Program-made: the position numbers and the translations under genes
Notes under the pieces: model-generated
The model's database searches: none
What the model was told of the DNA's origin: nothing
Seen by the model: the letters and a program-made list of their open reading frames with translations, nothing else
Assembly (NCBI GenBank): GCA_902475475.1
Contig: CABRZY010000022.1
Location: forward strand, 1 to 15,327
Source of the DNA: an uncultured Collinsella sp.
Lineage (GTDB): Bacteria; Actinomycetota; Coriobacteriia; Coriobacteriales; Coriobacteriaceae
Reading direction: 5' to 3'
Length of the DNA stretch: 15,327 bases
Shown: in pieces, positions 5,296 to 12,549 of the stretch
How positions within the stretch are numbered: position 1 is the first letter of the stretch
Layout: the number at the start of each line of letters is the position of its first letter

Positions 5296-7749
5296 CTAGC
5301 CGCGGACCTCGCCGTTTACGCCCTTGCACACCTTGGTGACGATCTTCTGGTGCGCTTTTTCGACCTCTTCGCTGGTAAGCGTGTGGTCGTCGGAGCGATA
5401 CGTAAGCGCAAAGGCCATGGATTTCTTGCCCGCTCCGATGCGGACCGGATCGCGGTAGACATCGAACAGACGCACGCCCTCGAGCAGCTTGCCGCCGGCA
5501 CTCGTAATACGACGCTCAAGATCCTCGCAGGTCACAGTGTTGTCGACCACGATAGCAAGGTCGTGTTCAACGGCCGGGTACTGCGAGAACTCACGGTAGT
5601 TCTCCTGGTTGCGGGCGCCCTTGATCAGCTTGTCCAAGTCGAGCTCAAAGGCAACGACGACCTCGTCGATGCCCATGGCCTCGCGCGCCTTGGGGTGGAT
5701 CTCGCCAACCCAGCCCAGCACGGTACCGCCCGAGAGCACCTCGGCAGCACGACCCGGTTGCAGGAAGGCATAGCTCTCGCCCTCGACGGGACGGAAGCGA
5801 ACCTTCTCGATGCGCAGCTGGGCAAGCAGCTCCTCAACGATGCCCTTGCCAAAGAAGAAACGCAGCTTACGGTACTTCATGCTCCAAGACTGCTCGCTCC
5901 ACTGGCCCGAAAGCACGCCCGCCACGGACTTGGTCTCCTTGGGCAGACTGGCGTTCTCGCGACCGTGGAACAGGCTGCCGACCTCGTACAGATGCACGTT
6001 GGGCGTACCGTGGGCCTCGTTGTAGGCCACGGACTGCAGCAAGCCCGGAAGCAGCGAGCGACGCATCTCGGTCTGCTCGGCGACCAACGGGTTCATGAGC
6101 ACCACGGGGCAACCGCGGCCCTCGGTGGACATGCCGATCTTCTCCAGGTCGCCCGGGGCGGCAAAGCCAAAGGTCGTGGTCTCGTTGAGGCCGCAGGCGC
6201 GCAGGATCTCGCCGACCTTACGAGTGAGCTTCTGCTCGCGGGTCAGACCGCCGATGTGGTTCTTGGCAGCCGGAATGGTCGCCGTGACGCGGCCCATGCC
6301 CCATAGGCGCAGGACCTCCTCGATCAGGTCGATCTCACGCGGCAGGTCGGGACGGAAGCTCGGCGGCGTGACCATAAAGTCCTCGCCGTCGCGCTCGACG
6401 GTGCAGCCCAGGCGGGTGAGCGAGCGCTCGATAAAGTCGGACTCGATGTCGGCACCGCAGATGGCGTGCACGCGGGCCAGGCGCAGCTTGATGCTGTCGA
6501 TGGTCTTGGGCGCGGGGAACACGTCCACATAGCCGGGAGCGACCTCGCCGCCGGCGATCTCCTCAATCAGCGCGCAGGTAACGTTGGCAACATCCACGCA
6601 GCCGGTCTCGTCAACCTGGCGCTCAAAGCGAATGGAGGCGTCGGAGATCAGCGAAAGGTCGCGGCTGGTGTGCGAGGTGCGGCCGGCGTTGAAGCAGGCA
6701 CTCTCGACCATCACGTCAACGGTATCGTCCTCGATCTCGGAATCCATGCCACCCATAACGCCGGCCAACGCCACGGGGCGCTCGCCGTCGGTGATGAGGC
6801 CCATGCCGGCGTCGAGCACGCGCTCCTCGCCGTCGAGCGTCGTGAACTTCTCGTCCTGCTGGGCGGCACGAACCACCACACGACGGTGGCCATCGCGCTC
6901 GGCAAAGGTGTCCAGGTCAAAGGCGTGCAGCGGCTGACCGGTGAGCATCATCACGTAGTTGGTGATGTCGACGATGTTGTTGTGCGGGCGCACGCCCAGG
7001 GCGTTGAGGCGCTTGACCATCCAGTCGGGCGACGGGCCGACCTTGACGTTGCGCACGATGCGGGCAACGTAGCGGTCGCACAGGCCCTCGTCGGCGATCT
7101 CGACGGAAAGCTCGTCGTCGGTCGCGCGGCCGGTCTCGACCTTGATGGCGGGCAGCTCAACGTGGAAATCGCGGTCGAAGATGGCGCCGGTCTCGCGGGC
7201 CATGCCGATCATGGACAGGCAGTCGGGACGGTTGGGCGTGATCTCACAGTCGAGCACGGTGTCGCTCGAGCCCACGTACTCGGCAAACGGCATGCCGCAG
7301 GGCGTATCCTCGGGCAGGATCATGATGCCGGAGTGGTCGCCGCCCAGGCCGAGCTCGCGCGCGGAGCAGTTCATGCCCATGGACACGACGCCGCGAAGCT
7401 TGCTCTTCTTGATCTTGACGTCGCCGGGAAGCACGGCGCCAATCATGGCCGTGACGATGTGGTCGCCGGCCTCGAAGTTCTGCGCGCCGCAGACGATCTG
7501 CAGCGGAGCGGGATTGCCGTCGGCGTCGAGGTTCTTGTCGCCCACGTCGACCGAGCACACATACATGTGGTCGCTATCGGGGTGCGGGATCTTGGTGAGC
7601 ACCTTGGCGGTCACCACGTGGTCGAAGGACTCGCCCACGGTGTCGATCGCTTCGACCTCGGTGCCGGTACGGATATATTCGTCCGAAAGGGTCTTGGGAT
7701 CCTCCGGAATATCGATCATGGTCTTGAGCCAGTCGTAAGAAACACGCAT
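5296..7749 (-). CDS. pheT: Phenylalanine--tRNA ligase beta subunit
   Basis: Beta chain of the cytoplasmic alpha2-beta2 phenylalanyl-tRNA synthetase, which charges tRNA-Phe and edits mischarged Tyr. The length of 817 residues is normal for the bacterial type. The order is typical: N-terminal MRVSYDWLKTMIDIP, an EMAP/OB-type tRNA-binding domain around 40-155 (SKLRGVVSMGMNCSARELGLG region), the B3/B4 editing region around 200-400, a B5 domain at roughly 410-480, the catalytic-like core, and a C-terminal anticodon-binding FDX-ACB domain from about 720 to the end (starting YREFSQYPAVEHDLAIV). ATG 7749 follows AAAGGAG at normal spacing. It lies 63 bases after pheS in the same direction and is presumably cotranscribed with it under the T-box upstream of pheS. 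No truncation or frameshift is visible. Confidence 0.97.
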   Translation of the reverse strand: MRVSYDWLKTMIDIPEDPKTLSDEYIRTGTEVEAIDTVGESFDHVVTAKVLTKIPHPDSDHMYVCSVDVGDKNLDADGNPAPLQIVCGAQNFEAGDHIVTAMIGAVLPGDVKIKKSKLRGVVSMGMNCSARELGLGGDHSGIMILPEDTPCGMPFAEYVGSSDTVLDCEITPNRPDCLSMIGMARETGAIFDRDFHVELPAIKVETGRATDDELSVEIADEGLCDRYVARIVRNVKVGPSPDWMVKRLNALGVRPHNNIVDITNYVMMLTGQPLHAFDLDTFAERDGHRRVVVRAAQQDEKFTTLDGEERVLDAGMGLITDGERPVALAGVMGGMDSEIEDDTVDVMVESACFNAGRTSHTSRDLSLISDASIRFERQVDETGCVDVANVTCALIEEIAGGEVAPGYVDVFPAPKTIDSIKLRLARVHAICGADIESDFIERSLTRLGCTVERDGEDFMVTPPSFRPDLPREIDLIEEVLRLWGMGRVTATIPAAKNHIGGLTREQKLTRKVGEILRACGLNETTTFGFAAPGDLEKIGMSTEGRGCPVVLMNPLVAEQTEMRRSLLPGLLQSVAYNEAHGTPNVHLYEVGSLFHGRENASLPKETKSVAGVLSGQWSEQSWSMKYRKLRFFFGKGIVEELLAQLRIEKVRFRPVEGESYAFLQPGRAAEVLSGGTVLGWVGEIHPKAREAMGIDEVVVAFELDLDKLIKGARNQENYREFSQYPAVEHDLAIVVDNTVTCEDLERRITSAGGKLLEGVRLFDVYRDPVRIGAGKKSMAFALTYRSDDHTLTSEEVEKAHQKIVTKVCKGVNGEVRG

Positions 7750-7812
7750 ATAACTGGTCTCCTTTCATAAATGCGGCTTTGAGCCGGAAACTGCAACTAA
7801 GAAGAAAGCGTT

Positions 7813-8889
7813 CTAGAACTGGTTCAAGAACCTCATGTCACCAGTCATCAACGTGCGCAGGTCGGGCAGGTCGTAGCGCAGTGCCGCGACGCGCTCGGCG
7901 CCAATACCAAAGGCGAAGCCGGTGTACTTCTCGGGGTCGATGCCGCAGTTGATCAGGACGTTGGGGTCGACCATGCCGCAGCCCAGGATCTCGATCCAGC
8001 CGCTGTGCTTGCAGAAGTTGCAGCCCTTGCCGCCGCACACGTGGCAGCTCACGTCCACCTCGCAGGAAGGCTCGGTGAAGGGGAAGAAGTGCGGGCGATA
8101 GCGCGTCTTGCGATCCTCGCCAAACATGCACTTAACAAAGTAGTCGAGCGTGCCCTTAAGATCGCCAAAGGTGATGCCCTCGTCGACGACCAGGCCCTCG
8201 ATCTGGTTGAACTGCGGCAGGTGGCAGGCGTCGGCCGTGTCGGGACGGTAGACGGTGCCCGGGCAGATCATGTAGATGGGCGGCTTCTGCGACTCCATGG
8301 TGTGGATCTGCACGCCCGAGGTCTGGGTGCGCAGCAGCACGTCGGACTCGCCGTGAGCGTGAGCCTCGGGATGCGCGACGCTGCCGGGGTTGTTGTCAAC
8401 CACATAGAACGTGTCGCGAGCCGAGCGGCTCGGGTGATCCATGGGCGCGTTGAGCGCGGTGAAGTTGTAGTAGGAGGTATCGACCATGGGGCCGGACTCG
8501 ACGGTGTAGCCGATGCCGCAGAAGATGTCCTCGGCCTCCTCGATGATCTGCTTGATCAGGTGCTGGTGACCGATCTGCGGACGGATGCCCGGCAGCGTGA
8601 TGTCGACGGCCTCGTGCTCGAGTGCGTGCTTGAGGGCGGCGGCCTTCATCTCGGTGGTGCGCTCGTCGAGCATGCCCTCGATCAGCTGGCGCATCTCGTT
8701 GGCGCGTTTGCCCATCATGGGACGATCCTCGGGGGCGAGCTTGCCCATCATGCGCATCAGGCCGGTGATACGGCCCTTGCGGCCGAGCAGCTCAACGCGC
8801 GCGGCCTCGAGCTTGGCAGCGTCGTCGGCGCCTGCGACGAGCTCCTTGGCCTCTTCCTCGAGTTTGACCAGATCATCAATCAGACTCAT
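7813..8889 (-). CDS. pheS: Phenylalanine--tRNA ligase alpha subunit
   Basis: Catalytic subunit of phenylalanyl-tRNA synthetase, 358 residues, the usual size. An N-terminal coiled coil (about 1-95) is followed by the class II core: motif 1 region with MDHPSRSARDTFY at 150-162, RTQTSGVQIHTM at 187-198, FFPFTEPSCEVDV at 268-280, and motif 3 FGIGAERVAALRY at 327-339. A four-cysteine insert (Cys282, 285, 290, 293) before GWIEILGCG is the zinc-knuckle form seen in many Gram-positive PheS proteins. The usual GMVHPNVL reads GMVDPNVL here, a His-to-Asp change. ATG 8889 is preceded by AAAGGGAAG; the open frame extends upstream to 9072 but there it crosses the T-box terminator, so that part is leader. 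It is first in the pheST operon. Confidence 0.97.
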   Translation of the reverse strand: MSLIDDLVKLEEEAKELVAGADDAAKLEAARVELLGRKGRITGLMRMMGKLAPEDRPMMGKRANEMRQLIEGMLDERTTEMKAAALKHALEHEAVDITLPGIRPQIGHQHLIKQIIEEAEDIFCGIGYTVESGPMVDTSYYNFTALNAPMDHPSRSARDTFYVVDNNPGSVAHPEAHAHGESDVLLRTQTSGVQIHTMESQKPPIYMICPGTVYRPDTADACHLPQFNQIEGLVVDEGITFGDLKGTLDYFVKCMFGEDRKTRYRPHFFPFTEPSCEVDVSCHVCGGKGCNFCKHSGWIEILGCGMVDPNVLINCGIDPEKYTGFAFGIGAERVAALRYDLPDLRTLMTGDMRFLNQF

Positions 8890-8975
8890 GTCTTCCCTTT
8901 CGTCTCTCGCGCTCCCCGCTTGCCGAGGCGGCTGCCGCCGTCTGACGTTGCGAAAACGCGGCCCGGTTCGGTAAC

Positions 8976-9016
8976 AAAAAACCGTCCTCGGGCATTTGCA
9001 TTGCCCAAGGACGGTT
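8976..9016 (-). terminator. T-box terminator
   Basis: A 15-bp stem (9016-9002 with 8994-8980, one G-T pair) with a seven-base loop runs directly into a T-run ending at 8976. Its left arm begins a few bases after the T-box sequence, so pairing in the antiterminator and in the terminator are alternatives. It lies about 87 bases before the pheS start. Confidence 0.9.
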
Positions 9017-9256
9017 GAATTCCGCGGTACCACCTTGTTTGACCCGGCGGATGTCTGGCCCGCCGTGCCCACTCTTTGCCCCTTGTCGCGAGGCTCACGG
9101 CTTCCCTACTGGGGACATCGCCGCCGCCGGCCGCGCGCCCGTTGAGGTCGCTGCTCGGGAGTGAACGCTTGGCCCTTGCCACCGCAGGAAGGCTTGCAGC
9201 CCATGACCTTCCCTCTCTTGCCGGCGACGCGGCGGGCAAACCCTCTCCGTCAACGC
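8976..9256 (-). promoter_or_regulatory. T-box leader, tRNA-Phe specific
   Basis: An untranslated leader that senses uncharged tRNA-Phe and controls pheST. Reading the minus strand: the Stem I distal region carries AGAGAG and the apical GGCTGCAAGCC (about 9215-9190); the specifier codon TTC lies at 9165-9163, followed by the usual purine A. Stem III is CGGCGG/CCGCCG (9065-9060 with 9050-9045). The antiterminator signature AAGGTGGTACCGCGG lies at 9036-9022, whose UGGU (9032-9029) can pair with an ACCA tRNA end. The intrinsic terminator follows. The 5' limit is approximate. This is a standard T-box architecture; all key elements are visible, though Stem I folding was judged by eye. Confidence 0.92.
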
Positions 9257-9394
9257 ATTGGGCTATAGGATAACACATTCTGCGAGCATATCGCCGCGTT
9301 CCGTTTTGTTCGCACTGGGTACAAGGCAGGTAGCTGTGCAAACTGGCCGCACGCCCACCCGTGGCGTCCGGTCTGTGAGATCAAGGATATAGGT

Positions 9395-10936
9395 ATGGGA
9401 AAGAAATTCGATAAGAAGGCCAAGGCGAGCAAAGGCATCAAGAAGCTCCGCAAGCTCGAGGGCAAGCTGTGGACCCGCGAGTACCTGCTCAAGATTGCCG
9501 AGTTCGATGGCGCGACGATTGCCCCCGCCAACGGCGCCGCGGCCCGCGCCGATGCCATGGGCACCCTTGCCGGCGAACATCACAAACTCCTGACCAGCAA
9601 AAAGTCCGTTGAGCTCGTGCGCTCTCTCGCGCGCGAGACCGTCGCCGGCGGAAAGATCGACGACCCGCAGCTGCTCGACGAGATTCGCGTGCTCGGCCGC
9701 GACCAGCGCGAGGCAAGCGCCATCCCTACCGAGGAGGCCGAGGCCTGGACCAGGCTCACCTGCGAGGCAGACGCCGTGTGGCACAAGGCCAAGACGGCCA
9801 ATGACTGGGCGAGCTTTGAGCCCTATGTGGACAGAATCGTCGCCCAGCTCAAGCATCAGGCCGAGCTCATGGATCCCAAGCGCGACCCATACGACGTTTG
9901 GCTCGACCAGTACGAGCGCGGCCTTTCCACCAAGAGCTTCGACGCGTTTTGCGACGAGGTCAAGGCCACGGTCGTGCCGCTCGTGCACGCCATCGGCGAG
10001 CGCGGCCAGCAGCCCGCTGCAGACTTTTTGCACGCCCGCGTGCCCGAGGCCGCTCAGCGCGCCATGAGCTTCGACCTCATGAAGCTCGTCGGCCTGGACC
10101 TGGACGACACCACGCTTGCCTTTACCGAACATCCGTTTAGCGAGGGATTCTCGGTGGGCGATGCGCGCATCGCGACGCACGTCTACGAAGACGACTGCAT
10201 CTCCAACGTCTACAGCATCATCCACGAGGCGGGACACACCATGTACGAGCTGGGCGTCAATCCTGCCTATGCGCGCACCTGTCTTGAGGGCGGCACCTCC
10301 ATGGGCATCCACGAGAGTCAAAGCCGCTTTTTCGAGAACACCGTGGGTCGCAGCCGCGCCTTTATGGGACCGCTGCTCGAGGTGCTGCGCCGCCACGCGC
10401 CCGAGGTCTACGGCAACGTGGACGAGGACACGCTCTACCACGCCGTGAACATCGCTCAGCCGTCGTTGATCCGCACCGAGGCCGACGAGCTCACCTATCC
10501 GCTGCACGTTATGGTGCGCTACGAGATCGAGCGCATGCTGTTTGCCGGCGAGGCAACGGCCAGGGACATCCCCGCGCTTTGGAACCGCTTTATGGACGAG
10601 TACCTTGGCATTCCCGTTCCCGACGACACGCACGGCTGCCTGCAGGATACGCACTGGAGCGGTGGCTCGTTTGGCTACTTCCCCACCTATGCGCTGGGCA
10701 GCGCCTACGACGCCATGTTTGTGCCGGCCATGTGCCGCGACGGTGTCGACCTTACCGGCGCCTGCGCGAGCGGCGATCTGGCGCCCGTCCGCGCCTGGCT
10801 CGGCGAGCACATTTGGCAGTGGGGCCGCGCCAAGGACGCGCCGGAGCTCATCAAGGGCGCGTGCGGCATGGCATTCGATGCCCGCTACTACTGCAGCTAC
10901 CTGCAGGACAAGTTCACCACGCTCTACGAGTTGTAA
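9395..10936 (+). CDS. Carboxypeptidase M32 (Taq family)
   Basis: A 513-residue metallocarboxypeptidase of family M32, which removes C-terminal residues from peptides in the cytoplasm using a divalent metal; the length is normal for the family. The catalytic signature HEAGH is at 277-281 (His277, Glu278, His281), and GIHESQSRFFEN at 305-315 supplies the third ligand (Glu307). Other family landmarks are the N-terminal IAPANGAAARADAMGTLAGEHH (42-63), HPFS at 246-249, and DARIATHVYEDD at 256-267. No signal peptide is present; the N-terminus is Lys-rich. ATG 9395 follows AAGGA (9383-9387) with seven bases between. It is divergent from the pheST leader and stands alone, ended by a strong terminator. 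Confidence 0.93.
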   Translation: MGKKFDKKAKASKGIKKLRKLEGKLWTREYLLKIAEFDGATIAPANGAAARADAMGTLAGEHHKLLTSKKSVELVRSLARETVAGGKIDDPQLLDEIRVLGRDQREASAIPTEEAEAWTRLTCEADAVWHKAKTANDWASFEPYVDRIVAQLKHQAELMDPKRDPYDVWLDQYERGLSTKSFDAFCDEVKATVVPLVHAIGERGQQPAADFLHARVPEAAQRAMSFDLMKLVGLDLDDTTLAFTEHPFSEGFSVGDARIATHVYEDDCISNVYSIIHEAGHTMYELGVNPAYARTCLEGGTSMGIHESQSRFFENTVGRSRAFMGPLLEVLRRHAPEVYGNVDEDTLYHAVNIAQPSLIRTEADELTYPLHVMVRYEIERMLFAGEATARDIPALWNRFMDEYLGIPVPDDTHGCLQDTHWSGGSFGYFPTYALGSAYDAMFVPAMCRDGVDLTGACASGDLAPVRAWLGEHIWQWGRAKDAPELIKGACGMAFDARYYCSYLQDKFTTLYEL

Positions 10937-10958
10937 AGCTTAGGCAACACGCCAACGC

Positions 10959-11000
10959 AAAGGGGCGCCGCAGGATCTAACCCGCGGCGCCCCTTTTTTT
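10959..11000 (+). terminator. Intrinsic terminator after the M32 carboxypeptidase
   Basis: A perfect 10-bp GC-rich stem, GGGGCGCCGC (10962-10971) with GCGGCGCCCC (10984-10993), a 12-base loop and seven Ts at 10994-11000. The AAA preceding the left arm can lengthen the stem. It starts about 23 bases after the stop codon. Confidence 0.93.
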
Positions 11001-11015
11001 CATCTAAGCCAGAGC

Positions 11016-11075
11016 CCCGGCACTTGGGGACATTCCTTTTATGCCGGCACAATAGGAACGTCCCCAAGTGCCGGG
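11016..11075. repeat. 22-bp inverted repeat, REP/BIME-like element
   Basis: Arms at 11016-11037 and 11054-11075 are inverted copies with one mismatch in 22 bases; the outer 16 pairs (CCCGGCACTTGGGGAC) are perfect. The 16-base centre contains another CCGGCAC (11044-11050), so the right-arm GTGCCGG (11068-11074) has two possible partners. There is no T-run, so it is not a standard terminator. The form suggests a dispersed intergenic palindrome. The copy number in the genome cannot be seen from this window. Confidence 0.65.
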
Positions 11076-11101
11076 CAAGCGGGCAAGGTGACGTGAAATG
11101 A

Positions 11102-11130
11102 AAGGGCGCTGACCTTCTGGTCGCGCCCTT
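11102..11130 (-). terminator. Probable terminator hairpin of glmM
   Basis: AAGGGCGC (11102-11109) pairs with GCGCCCTT (11123-11130), and GACC (11111-11114) with GGTC (11119-11122), closing a TTCT loop; T11110 is a single bulge. In the minus direction it is followed by TCATTTCA, a broken T-run. The position, about 75 bases beyond the glmM stop, suits transcription termination. It could also work weakly from the plus side. Confidence 0.5.
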
Positions 11131-11177
11131 GAAATTGAACGTCAAATTGCCGCTTGGGGCCGTTTGCAGCGTCGAGC

Positions 11178-11207
11178 AGTTACGCGGTTTGGTAAAACCG
11201 CGTAACT
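11178..11207. repeat. Perfect 13-bp hairpin over the glmM stop codon
   Basis: AGTTACGCGGTTT (11178-11190) and AAACCGCGTAACT (11195-11207) are perfect inverted copies around a four-base loop. The right arm includes two bases of the glmM stop codon. No T-run follows on either strand, so it may protect the 3' end of the message, form part of a bipartite terminator with the next hairpin, or be a small repeat. Confidence 0.6.
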
Positions 11208-12537
11208 ATAAAGCTTCCAGCGCGTTGGCGATGCGCTTCATAGCGGCGTCGGCGGCCGATTGGTCCGGAGCCTCAGCCAAAACGCGAATCACCGACTCGG
11301 TTCCGCTCTTGCGCACCAGTACGCGGCCCTCGCCCGCCAGCGACGCCTCGGCCTCGGCAATGGCGGCCTGGACGCCCATGTTGCCCAGCGCGGCGTCCTT
11401 ATCCGCCACGCGCACGGCGACCTGAGCCTGCGGCAGCAGCTTGCACGGAGCCGTGAGCTGCGAGAGTGTCTCGCGCTCAGCGCGAATCACTTCCATCACG
11501 CGCAGCGAGGTCATAATGCCGTCGCCCGTGCGCTCGATATCGCCAAAGATCGTGTGGCCCGTCTGCTCGCCGCCCAGGCTGTAGCCGCCCTCGCGCATCT
11601 TGGCATACACATGACGGTCGCCCACGCCGCTGGTCACGGCACTCAGACCGGCAAGCTCCAGCGACTTGGCCAGGCCAAAGTTGCTGGCGATCGTCGGCAC
11701 CACGGTACCGCCCGAGAGGCGCCCGTGCTTGTTCAGGTACACGCCGCACACGTACAGGATCTGGTCGCCGTCGACCACGCGACCGCGCTCGTCCACGGCC
11801 AGGCAGCGGTCGGCATCGCCGTCGTAGGCAAAGCCCACGTCCAGGCCCTGCTCCACCACGTGGCGCTGCAGGCGCTCCATATGCGTGGAGCCGCAGTCGA
11901 CGTTGATGTTAAAGCCATCGGGCGCGGCATTGATCACGCGCACGTCGGCACCGAGCGCGTCAAACACCGGCTTGGCCACCGAGGAAGCCGAGCCGTTGGC
12001 GCAGTCGATACCGATCTTGACGCCCTGCAGCGAAAAGTTCGCACTTGCAATGAGCGAAGCAATGTAGCGGTTGCGACCCTGCATGTAGTCCACCGTGGCA
12101 CCGATGTGGTTGCCCGTGGCCAGCGGCACCTCGCTCTTGCCATCGATATAGTCCTCGATGAGCTCCAGCACGTCCTCGTCCATCTTAAAGCCGTCGCTGT
12201 TGACGAGCTTAATGCCGTTATCGCAAAACGGGTTGTGGCTCGCACTGATCATGATGCCGCAATCGAAGCAGCCCTCCACGGTCTGATGTGCCACGCCCGG
12301 CGTCGGGATCACGTGCAGTATATAGGCGTCCGCACCGCTCGCGACCAGGCCGCTCACCAGCGCCGCCTCGAACATATAGCTCGAGCGACGCGTGTCCTTG
12401 CCCACGATGACGCGCGCCTTGCGCTCGCGGTTGACACCGTAATACCAGCCCACAAAACGGCCAATCTTATAAGCATGCTCTACCGTCAGCCCAACGTTGG
12501 CCTCACCGCGAAAGCCGTCGGTGCCAAAGTACTTCAT
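11206..12537 (-). CDS. glmM: Phosphoglucosamine mutase
   Basis: Interconverts glucosamine-6-phosphate and glucosamine-1-phosphate in the cytoplasm, feeding UDP-GlcNAc synthesis for peptidoglycan and other envelope glycans. The length of 443 residues is standard. Landmarks: the N-terminal YFGTDGFRG at 3-11; the phosphoserine loop ISASHNP at 97-103 with catalytic Ser100; the metal loop DGDADR at 239-244; the sugar-binding GGEQTGH at 322-328; and the phosphate-binding RKSGTES at 409-415. The exact GEQTGH loop and the FGTDG start separate GlmM from phosphoglucomutase relatives. ATG 12537 has AGGA about ten bases upstream, inside the end of the preceding gene's region; only 12 bases separate the two genes, indicating one operon. 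No sign of damage. Confidence 0.95.
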   Translation of the reverse strand: MKYFGTDGFRGEANVGLTVEHAYKIGRFVGWYYGVNRERKARVIVGKDTRRSSYMFEAALVSGLVASGADAYILHVIPTPGVAHQTVEGCFDCGIMISASHNPFCDNGIKLVNSDGFKMDEDVLELIEDYIDGKSEVPLATGNHIGATVDYMQGRNRYIASLIASANFSLQGVKIGIDCANGSASSVAKPVFDALGADVRVINAAPDGFNINVDCGSTHMERLQRHVVEQGLDVGFAYDGDADRCLAVDERGRVVDGDQILYVCGVYLNKHGRLSGGTVVPTIASNFGLAKSLELAGLSAVTSGVGDRHVYAKMREGGYSLGGEQTGHTIFGDIERTGDGIMTSLRVMEVIRAERETLSQLTAPCKLLPQAQVAVRVADKDAALGNMGVQAAIAEAEASLAGEGRVLVRKSGTESVIRVLAEAPDQSAADAAMKRIANALEAL

Positions 12538-12549
12538 ATCTTACTTATC

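Noticed and set aside
6466..7770. Long plus-strand open frame opposite pheT
   Set aside because: Shadow frame in GC-rich DNA. The His/Val/Ala/Gly-rich translation has no domain, and pheT on the other strand is certain.
8890..9072. Extended N-terminus for PheS
   Set aside because: The extension would run through the T-box terminator, and PheS orthologues begin at the MSLIDDL-like start.
9263..10810. Minus-strand 515-codon open frame opposite the M32 carboxypeptidase
   Set aside because: Shadow of the peptidase gene; the translation is low in recognisable features and would also cover the T-box promoter region.
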